Translations under genes and position numbers: made by a program | Notes under the pieces: generated by a model | What the model saw: only the letters and a program-made list of their open reading frames with translations | Told to the model about the DNA's origin: nothing | The model's database searches: none | Shown: positions 1 through 10,557 of the stretch, piece after piece | Layout of the letters: each line of letters starts with the position of its first letter | How positions within the stretch are numbered: position 1 is the first letter of the stretch | NCBI GenBank assembly: GCA_000467715.1 | Contig: AJFK01000285.1 | Span: forward strand, 1 to 46,235 | DNA length: 46,235 bases | Origin: Hysterium pulicare CBS 123377 | Taxonomy: Eukaryota; Ascomycota; Dothideomycetes; Hysteriales; Hysteriaceae | Direction: 5' to 3'

Positions 1-132
1 CCCCGAGCAAAGTGACCAATTGATTATAGTCTACCACGGTGCTACTGCACAACGTCTTGTTTAGTGTTCGAATCTTGCAGGCGCCGACGCGAAGGGCAGA
101 GGGTCCGAGAATTGTTCGATTTTGAGGATTGA
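1..132 (+). CDS. 3' terminal exon of an LPxELR-family gene (partial, cut by window edge)
   Basis: A 3' splice acceptor (TATAG) ends at 29 and an open exon runs from 30 to a TGA at 130-132. In the frame set by the three downstream relatives it encodes a tail starting LPRCYCTTSC and ending FDFED. The tail exons of the copies at 2246, 3994 and 7133 have the same phase, the same CxC..C core and the same FxFxD end. Bases 1-29 would be the end of the preceding intron. The rest of the gene lies left of the window, so its state is unknown. The identification rests on homology to the neighbours and the shared splice position. Confidence 0.75.
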
Positions 133-841
133 TTCGTGCGGATCGTTAGGTCCAGATGAGACGTGGAGTAGCGTATTTGGTACATATATGGCATCAGGGT
201 GAAAGTACTGGGAGTGACGGAACCCGGTACACATATTGCATTGGGGTAAAAGTACTTGATTGCCTAACCAAACAACAACTAACAAGCAAGCTTCTACCTG
301 GCTATAAGTGACGTAGAAAACTCTGCGGATTGTGACTTTGGATTTCTTCATCCTTTCACTATTTGTGTGAAGATTGTGGGGCTTGCTAACTTATTATCGC
401 TTTTGACTGGCTAAGTTATCCGCTCAAGAAAATCGATTATCAAAAAACGCTTAAGGTGTGAATAAATCTTTTTTACTGTATTTCCTGATACGAAACCACT
501 GTCTTCTTCTTCAGTGAATGTGGTATAGATGCTCACAAACTTTATAGTCTGTCGGCATGACCGTCCTGGTATATACACTATTTTGCATTCATACCGGAGC
601 TCCGTCATTCCGGAACTATTCACGCCCCGAGCCCCGCGACTTTGGAGAAGGCGTTGCTAAATCACGATTATAATTTAGCTATATAGTTGCGTTTCCCCAC
701 CGTTGCTGTCTTTTACTTTCGGCAACTTTTCAACGTCCACAACCTCATCCACTACCTTATCTAGCACTTGTCTATACGCTATTTCAAGAGCTGTCTAAAG
801 TATCATATAACCGTCAACATTACTCGCCCTCGCTCGCCGGG
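133..841. other. intergenic, with a short direct repeat
   Basis: No gene is seen on either strand. It holds two imperfect 31-bp direct copies at 179-209 and 226-256, beginning GGTACA and ending AAGTACT, with about six mismatches. An AT-rich TATA-like stretch lies near 665-690, about 150 bp before the next start codon, and is a plausible promoter for the gene at 842. Confidence 0.5.
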
Positions 842-2354
842 ATGTCTGATTTAGAATCCATTTGGGGGCTCGACGCGCCCGACAAGTTGGAAGAAGAGCT
901 GGCTGGAGACCTGAGCCGGGAGTTCTATGGCATGTTGTGGATTCCTGATAAACCGTGGATCTCTGGTTGGTGTAGACGTCCACTGCGGGACCCCGTTATC
1001 CAAATCATTACTCAGATACTTCGTGATCTCGAAAAAGAGTTCTTTCACTGGTATGTCGCCAAAATGGCAGTGAAACCCACAACTCAGTCTAGGCCTCTCA
1101 CGTCTTCCACCGCCAACGATTCCCAGACCAAGCTCTACACATTTACCTCCTATCAGCCCTACGTTCACCGAACGCTTCCGATCCGCCTACGTCCAGGATA
1201 CGATCGTAAACACCTACACCCGGAGGATATTTTTGCTCGATTCGAGGGAAAGTGGATCCCACTGGGAAACTGGCTTCGAAATCTACCGGTGCCAGCTTCT
1301 GGCTCAAACCATTTGGAAGAAGTAGACATGCTGGCAGATCCGTGGCACAGGGACGAGAAGGTGTTAGCCGCTCGCTTAAGACGGAACGAAGCAGAAATGC
1401 AGAGAGATTGGTGGTCTATAAACGGGAAGGTGTTCAGGCTTATGGAATTACCACCTGAACTACGGATGTGCATATTCGAACATGTACTTGGTCCTATTAT
1501 TTACCCACGTTGCAAGAAAAATAAATCCGGGAAGGCCAATGACTCCAAGTATCTACTGACCCTTGGCAGTGGCTATCGTCAGGGAGATGGACGGTCACCA
1601 ATCATTCCACGTCCGAATACGAATATCCTTCTCGTTTCCAGGCAGATCTACCAAGAGGCAATAAAGGCGGCATGGGAAGGATCAGACAAATGTTTCACTT
1701 GGAGCTTCGACTTAAATTTGGCAATCCAATACTGGTCGACCGTATCGTTCAATTGCCTGAATCGTATTCAGTTCGACATGGAGAATAATCGATATTTCGA
1801 GCTTCTGAACATCAAGGTATATCCAGTTCTGCGGTACCAACCGGAGTTGCAGGTCGCCGAAGGTATCAAGCAAATCCCCATGCTGAGAATACTTGAGATC
1901 TACTTTAGAGATCCGTTTGATGGATATCTTCAAGATCCTTGGGGCTGCGAATTCTTCAGAGGCATGATCGCGAGGACTTGCTCCTGCTCGAGGGTTATTA
2001 CTGACTGGATACTGCTTCTCCTGAAGAGACATATTCAGCACGTCCCATCAATCAAACTGACAGGTTTCATCAAGCATAGTGTAAGGGCCAAATGGAATCG
2101 TATCTTCCAAAACGAGCGGAACGGTCTTCCTTATGATGAATCAAAGGAAATCGAGGCTATTTTCAGCACGCCGGAATGGAATCTGTAAGTCGATCTTTTT
2201 CCCTCCCTTCGACTCTTGAGATTCGCTGACCATGCTCTGCAATAGCCCCCCGCGGTGCTACTGCAGTACGTCATGCGAGATCAAGAGGGATTCATGGTGG
2301 CCTGGAGAAATAGAACCGCCAGGCTATGTTTCGCCCTTCAGTTTCGATGACTGA
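842..2354 (+). CDS. LPxELR-motif (F-box/2EXR-like) protein, intact copy
   Basis: Two exons, join(842..2184, 2246..2354), give 483 residues. The variable N-terminus is followed by a conserved core: a GKWIPLGNWL segment, a WW..NGKVFRL segment leading into LPPELRMCIFEHVLG (an F-box/2EXR-like LPxELR helix), PNTNILLVSRQ, FRDPFDGY, HVPSIKLTGFIKHS and a STPEWNL end. After a phase-2 intron a 35-residue tail carries CYCSTSC and ends FSFDD. Such LPxELR proteins are common, expanded and mostly uncharacterised in filamentous ascomycetes; some are thought to be substrate adaptors, but nothing here proves that. It is the only one of the four tandem copies that reads through without damage. Confidence 0.85.
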
Positions 2355-2978
2355 GAGGATCCAAATGATCGCGTGCTTCCGTCTGTAAAGCGAGCGAGAT
2401 GTATACCACAGATTGAGAAGATCCTTGTGAAGGACTAAGTGAAGGCGGATACTCAACAATTATTACCGAAACTGCCGGAAACTCCATCGAATCAACCATT
2501 GACCCTATTGAGTTTTCAATTTAACTGTATGTGCAGTCTCATGACTTTTACAAACGTTCAGCTCAAGTTTGCATGCCATGGAAAACGAGCCTACAATCGA
2601 GCATACGTTGTAATCCTTCTCAGCTGTGCAACAAGCGCACGTCACGTCATAAGGGCTCTAGTAGCCCCATATAAGAGTTTGGAGTCAATGGTAGGTGAAT
2701 AGCAGTTCCCACGATGCACTATGGCTTTCCGGTGGCCTCAAATTCCATGTGGCCATGAAATTGGAGAACAATTCACCTTGAACATGCAGTATACATACAA
2801 TTTATAAATGACATTCACCACGTCCTTTAGGTATAAAATCTTCCTGGTCCGCCTCTTATGTTATTTCATAAAAACTCAACCAACCGCATTCCTACGCTAC
2901 AACTCGCTTACTCTCAACTCAATCCACTCCACGGTGTCCTCTGAGCCTAGTATCCTCCCACGTCCTCTGCAGGGCGCA
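2355..2978. other. intergenic / promoter and leader of the next copy
   Basis: No credible gene. A TATA-like TTTATAAAT lies at about 2800-2808. The open frame that starts at 2808 is read as an untranslated leader, because the family alignment puts the start codon at 2979, about 170 bp after that box. Confidence 0.45.
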
Positions 2979-4111
2979 ATGTCCTACCGGGATGCACTTC
3001 TTCTTCCGGTCACTAGCTCCATAGACGGAACACAATCTGAGTCAAGCACTACTCCTTCTGTCGAAGAGCAGGACTTTAGCCAGCAATTTGCTACCATGCT
3101 ACATCGCCGCTGGCGGTTTGCGCCTACCCAGCCAAATCGCGTGATCCGGACGAATATTCAACTCATCCGACAAATACAAGGTGGCTCTTTAGTCCGAGGT
3201 GGTATCAACATGCGTGTTGAGACTACGACTGATTGTCCCCCTTTGTCAAAAGCTTCATCCACTCCCGCAGGCATCAGGTTCCCTACGTTCAGAAACGCTT
3301 CCGGAGACAAGGGTCGAACGATTCCGGTGTGCATCGATCCAAAGCACCAACTTGAGAAATTGCATGCTGATCATCTCTACGTTCGATCTTCTGGACAGTG
3401 GATTCGCCTGAAAGATTGGCTTCTAAGCCTTCCCGTACCTGCTGTCAAGCTGGTTGGTTTAAGAGATTACAAGGCGCAGAGACGCTGGTGGGATGGGAAC
3501 GGCAAACCATTCCGACTAATGGACCTGCCTCCAGAGCTTCGAGCTTGTATCTTCAGGCACGCGCTTGGTGATGGGTATAACACTTACCCGAGAGTGCAAG
3601 CGGTACTCAAATATGGTGTTGAACTTGGAATGGGTCCTGACGTGATTAAATTCGGGAGAGGCTACATCCAAAACTCCGACCGGTGGTGCAATGATCCGAT
3701 ACAGAGTTATCCCGAAGTTCCTCGACCGAACACCAACATCTTGCTTGTCAAGCAAAGTGGTTCATCCAGCATATACCAAAGATCATCATCTCTGGCTATA
3801 TAAAAAGCAGCGTGAAGGCTAAATGGGACAATACTTTCGAGAATGAACACAGAGGAGTCCACTATGATGAGTCAGCAGACATTGAAGCTATATATGCGAC
3901 CCCGGACTGGAATCTGTAAGTCTTTTTCAGCACGCTTTTCTCCCTTTGCTCCAGTATTGTATTCGTAGTACTCTAGACTTATCCCTGATCTAGTCCACCC
4001 CTCTGCTCTTGCACCAACTCCTGCGAAGTCCACGACAGATATAGGTATTCAATCGAAGATAGGAGGCTACCCGGCTCTGATCATGTTTCCACTTTCGATT
4101 TCGAGGACTGA
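2979..4111 (+). pseudogene. LPxELR-family paralog with internal deletion
   Basis: Starts at ATG 2979 (MSYRDALLLP), matching the starts of its relatives. The N-terminal two thirds are well conserved, including DLPPELRACIFRHALG and PNTNILLV. Right after that, near 3750-3760, the sequence jumps to the part that in the other copies lies about 390-410 bp further on (HIPK.., KAKWDNTFENE, YDESADIEAI, ATPDWNL). The jump changes frame, so the first frame stops at 3801-3803. The conserved last intron (3916-3993) and tail exon (3994-4111, CSCTNSCEV, ends FDFED) are still present. It could make a 274-residue truncated protein keeping the LPxELR part, but it looks like a deleted copy. Confidence 0.8.
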
Positions 4112-5596
4112 AATCGGAGTTAGGATGCGGTAGAATAGAATAAGGACGCCAATGGAAATCAGGGATCAAGTATTATGCAGTAGGAAACCCCGTCAGAAAC
4201 AATGTATGAGCAGCAGATATGTAGCTCCGAAGCAAAGGGAACATTTATTTGAAGACGCTGAATGCATCGATAACCTTCAATGCTTTGAAGCGAACATCCG
4301 TGTGATACACGTATCGAAAATAAATTACCAACATTGAAGCGAAATTTACCACAATGACCTCACCTATCTGGGTATTTTACGCACCTGTGGCACCCATATC
4401 TGCACCTCTCCAACTCAGCGATATCGACAGTATTCTTTCTTATTCAGTATCCCTCCTGAAATTTGACTATCTCTAGGAAATCGGCTTCTTTCGACAACCT
4501 ACAGAGCACGATTGCTATGATGGCCACTTTGCGCGATGAGATGTACTTCATCATAACGAGCGCGTTAAACAATACAAAGCCTTGAATGAATTAGTCTTTG
4601 GTAATGGCACAGGTTTTGAAGTCAGAAGAACAAGAAAGCGACCGTCCATGAATGAGGTCGCTTTCAACAACTTTTACTACATTGCCTATAAGCGGAATAG
4701 AGAATTGCAGGATTCTTCAGTTCGCATGCGCTGCAACCTAATACTTATTTCGTTCTCCTAACACAGAGTATGTTACTCTTTATGACTCTTTTTATTTCTG
4801 TTTATTTATTTTCAGATTTGTACGTTTCTAAACTTGTTGTTAACACTTGCATTCTAATTTAAGTCTCTCAGGCTCGTCGGCCTTCATATCATGCGACCTG
4901 TTCGTGGTATCCATTGACTGAGAACCTGAAATACCCGAATGGAAAGTCTTGCGTTCGAAGAACAAACTCCCAATCGGTTTGCGTAGTTACGCTGGCCTAT
5001 TCGTCAAAACCCGGTGAAAACTGAGGTGTTTGCTCGATCACCGACAACGTATACTCCAGCTATCGCTTCCTCGCTCCCAACTCCATCCACGCAACAACGC
5101 CAATCACCTCAGATACAAAATGAGGAAGCATCCGTACTAGAAGGACAGCGGCTTATATAAGTTCCCATTTCAATAGACCATCGGCTTTTCTTTCCGTGAA
5201 GGACGCTTTACTTAAGTAATCACTCTCAACAAGTGCAAATAGGCCTGCGTATCTAGGTCATCTGTTTGCTGAAGTTTACCAATTAAGTATTTTATAGCAA
5301 TATACCTCTTCGTTTTCACTTCTTCTTTAATGGAGCTCAAAACACTTTCACTACCCAAGTATGGTGATCATGCGGCAATCAGAGTGATCAAGGCTTTTGG
5401 TTGGGTTATTTATTCACGTAAGGTACTTACTAGAACTTCCATTCACTACATTTCTACTACAACTTGTCGTGTTTTGACCCGCCCTTCGAAGATTTCTCTT
5501 ATAACAGCTCTACAGTCAACTCTGTACCTAAAATCAACAACTTCGAGTTTCCTCCATTTCCGAGACTCTGTCAACCCTTATCAGATCCCCAACAGG
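4112..5596. other. intergenic, nothing recognised
   Basis: A 1.5-kb gap with no convincing coding exon. A TATA-like TTTTATAGC at about 5290 probably belongs to the next paralog. An in-frame ATG at 5330 extends the next gene by 89 codons, but that extension has no counterpart in the other copies and reads like leader sequence. Confidence 0.4.
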
Positions 5597-7241
5597 ATGT
5601 CTTCCAGTACTAGTCCTCAAGCCGGTCCACCTCCGAAAGTCGATGTTCTTCCGGACAGCAGTGTTCCACAAGCTACAAAGTTCCCCGACGAGATCAATGT
5701 CCCCCAGATTGCAGTATCAGAATCCACGTCAATATGCTCAGCTAACGAGACGGAATTTCCTCGCCAATTTGCATACATGCTGGAGCAAGACTTTCAAGTT
5801 AAGCAAAAGGACCACGTTATACGAGTCATCATTCAGCTCCTCCAAGAGTTGCGGAAGGAGTCTATACTACAAAGTGCCATTAATATACATGTATACTCCA
5901 CCACGAAATCGCCCCCCTTGTTGGAATCATCAAGTCCAACAAAGGCTGTCAAGTTTTATACTTTCATAGACCCACGGAGTGATGTTTGGGTAGTTCCACT
6001 GCGCATCGATCCGCAATCTACACCAAAGAACCTTCGAAATCTACATGCAAATAACATTCTTGTTCGAATAGATGGCCAATGGGTACAATTAAGGGACTGG
6101 CTTCTAACTCTGCCACTTCCTGTGGTCAACCTTACCGGCTGGGATGGTTACAGGGCGCAGCGGACCTGGTGGCGCGCCAATGGAAAGTCTTTCCGACTTT
6201 TCGATCTTCCTGCAGAGTTGCGATCCTGCATATATCTGCATGCTCTTGGAAACGGAGAGGATATCTACCCAGTGGCCGCATATCTGCCGAGCGAGAGTGA
6301 ACCAGGCCGCATGGACTATACAAAGCAAGTGATGGTATTTGGAAAAGGGTATAACCAATTGACGAGGGAGCGAATGCGCTATGACCTGGCGAGATTCTAC
6401 ACCGGGTCCTATGCCCCGATCGAAGATTATCCACAAGTTGACCCTCCCAATAAGAATCTCCTCCTAGTTTCGAAGCAGGTTCGTGAAGAAGTACTCAAAG
6501 CAGGATGGCAATATACGCGCAAGTGCTTCGAACATCTGCCCGCATTCAAACGCATCACTCCAGCTCTTATCCAGTCGATTCCCTCCAGCTCTCTTAGTCG
6601 GATCCAGCTGAATATGTCAAATTTCGACTACTTTCGACTATTCGGCCTATATACCGAGTCATACCTACCTTGGATGGACCGTTCCTCGAGAAACGATGCG
6701 GCCGAAACTCTCAAGACACTGCCCAATTTGAAGTGTCTAGAGATCCGCTTTCGGGACCCGTTTGATGGCTATTGGGGAGATCCATGGGGTCGTGTCTACT
6801 TTGTCAGCGATTCTCAAGCTTATGACAGGCCATGGTAATGCAATAAGGTGACGACGAACTGGATCTTGGTTAGGGCTAAGAAATACATTCAACACGTTCC
6901 AAATATCAAGATCACCGGCTTTATAAAACACAGCGTAAAAGCTAGATGGAACAAGATATTTGAGAACGAGCGGAATGGTCTGCATTACGACGAATCGGAG
7001 GAAGTTGCCGCTATCTTCGCGACACCAGAGTGGAATCTGTAAGTCTTAATAATGAGTGTAGTAACCTAAGTCCATTATTCTCCTTTCTCTGTCATCGTTT
7101 CATAAGGAATCCTTGACTAATTTCCGATATAGCCCGCCCTTGTGCTCTTGCACTACCTCATGCGAAGTACAAGTCAGCCGCGAGCACGGATCGAAATTAC
7201 CTGGACCGGATCACATATCAGAGTTCGACTTTGACGATTGA
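5597..7241 (+). pseudogene. LPxELR-family paralog with one in-frame stop
   Basis: Chosen start 5597 (MSSSTSPQAG) aligns with the other copies. Residues follow the family order: GQWVQLRDWLLTLPLP, WWRANGKSFRL, DLPAELRSCIYLHALG, NKNLLLVSKQ, FRDPFDGYWGDPWG. A TAA at 6836-6838 then interrupts the frame. In the same frame after it the conserved C-terminal part continues (TTNWILVRAKKYIQHVPNIK to ATPEWNL), followed by the conserved intron 7039-7132 and tail exon 7133-7241 (CSCTTSCEV, ends FDFDD). The area around the stop differs from the intact copy by small length changes. A 54-nt in-phase segment 6794-6847 begins GT and ends AG and contains the stop, so a weak unrecognised intron cannot be excluded, though its donor (GTCTAC) is poor. 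Otherwise the product is 413 residues. Confidence 0.75.
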
Positions 7242-7868
7242 GGCTGGATCTGGGGCAAACACGGATCCAAAAATGTCTCGCACTTAGACGTGGTGCAAAG
7301 GTATCAACAATTCGGTGTAGGATGATATCAAGTATATATGGAGAAAGAATGGAATGAGCATAATACTGTAACCTAGAATTTGGACACGTCGACTTGGCCT
7401 ACACTCGATCTACGGCTTTCTATTCATGCCGATCTATGCGCGAGCATCTGTTTTCCCGCTACCTCGCTACACTACTAGACACATTTAACAATGTTTTGTA
7501 CAGTGTCTTAATTTTTTCTACCTACTTTCAAGGCTGTGTTGACCACAACAGGTGTTATGATTCGTCGATTGCCATTCTACCTTATTTTCTCTAGCAGAAG
7601 GAGAACAATGTTGCTTAGTCCTATGCCACAATCTCGCTATTGTGTCTCAATTTTGCTGCATCATGATTTCTAAAGCGCGAGCGGAAGTTGTTGTCAAGTC
7701 CGAGAACGCCAAGTAAGAAACTCCACTCTGCCCCCATTGGCCCTGATGATCACCTAGCATATATAAATATCGACTACTAGAACGCAGAATCAAAATATGC
7801 AAGTAGGGAGAAATCAACATCAACACAACTACAGAACCCCTAATCCTAAAACTAAATCAACATCCACA
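7242..7868. other. intergenic; promoter of the NmrA-type gene
   Basis: No gene seen. A TATA-like ATATATAAATA lies at about 7759-7770, some 100 bp before the start codon at 7869, and the leader is A/C-rich as is usual for fungal promoters. Confidence 0.45.
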
Positions 7869-8782
7869 ATGACTTCACTTCACCAAATCCTCCTCCTCGG
7901 CGCCGGCGAACTAGTTCCGCCCTCTTAACCCCTCTGCAAGCCCTCCCAAACACACACATCACACTCGCCGTCCGCGATCCTTCCAAATACACCACTTTAA
8001 CCAATCCGAAGACCACCCTACTCGCCTTCGACAACGTGCAATCCTCCGTCGCAGATCTAGCGCAAACATTCAAAAAGTACTCAACCATCATAAGCTGTAC
8101 CGGGTTCGCCCAACCCCTCGGCACCCAAACCAAGCTCGTGAACGCTGTTCTCCTAGCCGGGAAACTGAAGAAAGAAGCAGGCGAGAAAGTGGGCAAAGGG
8201 AAATTGTGGTATTTCCCTTGGCAATGGGGTGTTGATTATGATATCACACGTGATGCGGATGGCACGATGCCATTGTTTGGGGAACAACTTGAAGTGATGA
8301 ATTTGTTGCGTGCGAAGGCTATGGAGTCGAACGTGGCTTGGACGATTGTTTCGACGGGGATTTTTATGAGTTTCTTGTTTGAGAGGTTTTGGGGTGTTGT
8401 GGATGTTGGGGAAGGAGGGGAGAAGGAGGTGGTAAGGAGGGCGTTGGGTTGGTGGGAGAACAAGGTTACGGTAACGACGGTGGGGGATATTGGGAGGATA
8501 GCTGTGGCGGTTGTGGAGGCGAGAGGTGGAGAGGTGGAGGTTGAGGATCGAGTTTTGTATGCGGCTGGTGAAACGATAAATTATGCGAGGTTGGCGGAGC
8601 TTGTGGAAAAGGTGACAGGGAAGGAAAATAAACGAGAAGCATGGAGTGTGGAGCTTCTCAAGGATGAGCTGGCAAAGGACCCAGAGAATATGCTCAAGAA
8701 GTATCAGGTCGTCTTCGCTGGAGGCAAAGGAGTGTGGTGGAAAGAGGGAGAGACTGTTAATCGCCGACTGGGATGCAAGTAA
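7869..8782 (+). pseudogene. NmrA-like NAD(P)-binding reductase with a frameshift in the glycine motif
   Basis: ATG 7869 begins MTSLHQILLLGAGEL, the start of a Rossmann NAD(P)-binding fold of the NmrA/isoflavone-reductase-like (aromatic alcohol reductase) group. At about 7914 one base is missing: CTAGTTCC stands where CTAGGTTCC would give GELGSALL. The first frame stops at 7927. From the SSALLTPLQALPNTHITLAV segment on, the protein continues in another frame to a stop at 8780-8782, with WYFPWQWGVDYD, WTIVSTGIFMSFLFE and TVGDIGRIAVAV segments typical of the family. Without the shift it would be about 304 residues, a normal length, with no intron. Either a recent loss-of-function change or a sequencing/assembly error. 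Confidence 0.8.
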
Positions 8783-8963
8783 CGAATGTGGAAACTTGGG
8801 CTCGAAAGAACTTGAAATTTTAGATTTATTTTCTGTGTCTGATACGCCAGAGTTGCGGGATATATGCAGTAATGAGTTTTACCTACCCAATCCCAATGAT
8901 TCAAACCCTGAACACCTGAAACTCCTTTTGAAAAGTGCTTGCCTTATCATCAAGCTCCGACTC

Positions 8964-9895
8964 CTAATGTCCATGGGCCCCTGGTGGTGGCCCCATACCC
9001 GGCGGGGGAAAGTTCCCAGGAGGTCCCATATTCGGTCCCCCAGATCCTCCCATATGCGGCGGGAATGGAAAGTTTGCAGGAGGCATTCCAGGCATCGGGG
9101 GCATGCCGCCAGGAGGTGGGAACGGCATACCATGCGGAGGAGAACCTGCGTTGTTGGGAGGAAAAGGAGGCGGGAAAGGCATATTTCCTGGTCCACCCAT
9201 GTTCGGCGGAGGGAAAGGCATATTCGGTGGCATATTGGGCGGCATGTTACGGTTCGGTGCTAGAACCTTGTTTAGCTAAAATAGTGGACGTAGGTGGGGA
9301 GAACGAGAGGACTTCTAAAGGAAATATGGGACTCACGTCCTCCAGGGCCTTGATTCATGAAGTGTGGTGGAGGCATCCCGCCCATGCCTGGTGGCGGCAT
9401 TCCTTTCCGAAATGTTAGCAGACTATCCCCAAGCCATGATCAAAATGCGCTAAGTATAGATATACCTCCAGGTACTCCAAAAGGCGGCGGCGGAAATCCT
9501 CCAGGCTGACCCATTGGATTGCCCTGGGTCATGGGATTCTGTTGACCTTCGGCAGCATATGATGAAGTGATAGAGTCAATAACGTTCTGTGCTTTATCAT
9601 AGCCAATCTCTAAAACCAATATTAGGTTCCTCTATCACATTCATTGCAAATGTAAGGGAACGTACGCTGATAGTAGGATTCCACGTTTCGGAGATGATTC
9701 CTTCCACTGTTGTGCGCCTTTCGCACACTCATAGAATCGTGGGTGAGGTAAACATCGCAGTAGTCGCCTTGGGGGGGCCGTTAGCTATAATCTTGGAGGC
9801 TCGAAGCTCAGAAGGTGGTCAAAAACCTACAAAAGAGTAAAGACAAGTTAGCTAAAATCAAGGATTTCGTATGGGAAATACTTATATTTTGGCAT
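8964..9895 (-). CDS. YHC1: U1 snRNP protein C (U1-C), first exon apparently damaged
   Basis: Coding exons 8964..9259, 9337..9402, 9466..9609 and 9666..9767 read in frame on the minus strand; a first exon starting MPKY lies at 9882..9895. U1-C binds the U1 snRNP and helps recognise 5' splice sites. Visible are the zinc-finger region ([20 protein letters not shown], then [13 protein letters not shown]), the helix [16 protein letters not shown] and a Pro/Met/Gly-rich tail, about 205 residues in all. The second zinc cysteine and both histidines are present. The first zinc cysteine should be split across intron 1, T|GC. The GC half is there, but the first exon reads ATG CCA AAA TAT AA and has no GT donor in the right phase. 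About six bases appear to be missing. Introns 2-4 are normal. Divergent from the RACK1 gene. Confidence 0.85.
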
Positions 9896-10557
9896 TTTGA
9901 TTAGGGTAGACTAGGTACGGGCACTGGATACGTCAAGATGTAGTCGATGTCGCGCTGGGGGGATGTAGGGGAGAACGCAATAGCAATTTCTATGAAGCGC
10001 TCTAGGCCGCAATTCTCCCGACAGTTCATGACTAAGCTGCACCACGCTAAACCTAAAACTCTACCATAGATAAATTCATAGATAAATTCATTTCATCGCG
10101 TTGGCTTTAAGGGCACCATTAGATATGAACTATGTTAAAAACACTGGATAAATGACAGTACGCGTGAGTATAATTAATAGTTATCATTCTCATGGCTATC
10201 GTGTGGTGAAGTCAAGGTTGCTGGTCCAAATTTGGAGATTGGATATTCGACCCTTCGTGCTATACATGCCTGGTAGAGTATTCGTCATGTACATCTGGGT
10301 CAGTTTAGCTGAAGTCAAACAATCTGTGAGATTTCTAGAATTAAACGGCGTCATGAGTTCATGGTTGAGTGAGAGAGACTGATGCTCGCGATACCTCGCT
10401 TAGCCTGCCGAAGGAGGATTAGTGCCCACAATCGGCGAAAGTTCAACGCTCCAAGGTGCATCTCAAGCTCTTTCAGTGAACAACGCCTATCCGTCAAATA
10501 CCACACACGAGTGCCTACTTCCTCCTCCGAAACAGCTTCAGGCACCTTTGTTCCATC
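9896..10557. promoter_or_regulatory. shared divergent region between U1-C and RACK1/CpcB
   Basis: 660 bp between two start codons that point away from each other. It must hold both promoters. A short tandem duplication (GATAAATTCAT repeated) lies at about 10070-10092. An out-of-frame ATG at 10382 opens a frame overlapping the RACK1 start; whether it is in the mRNA depends on the unknown transcription start. Confidence 0.5.

Noticed and set aside
55-85. GTTCGAATC word resembling a tRNA T-loop
   Set aside because: No acceptor stem, A box or anticodon arm fits around it, and it is coding sequence of the paralog tail exon.
2439-2702. 87-codon plus-strand frame between paralogs 2 and 3
   Set aside because: No similarity to the family and no start context; it opens with a non-ATG codon.
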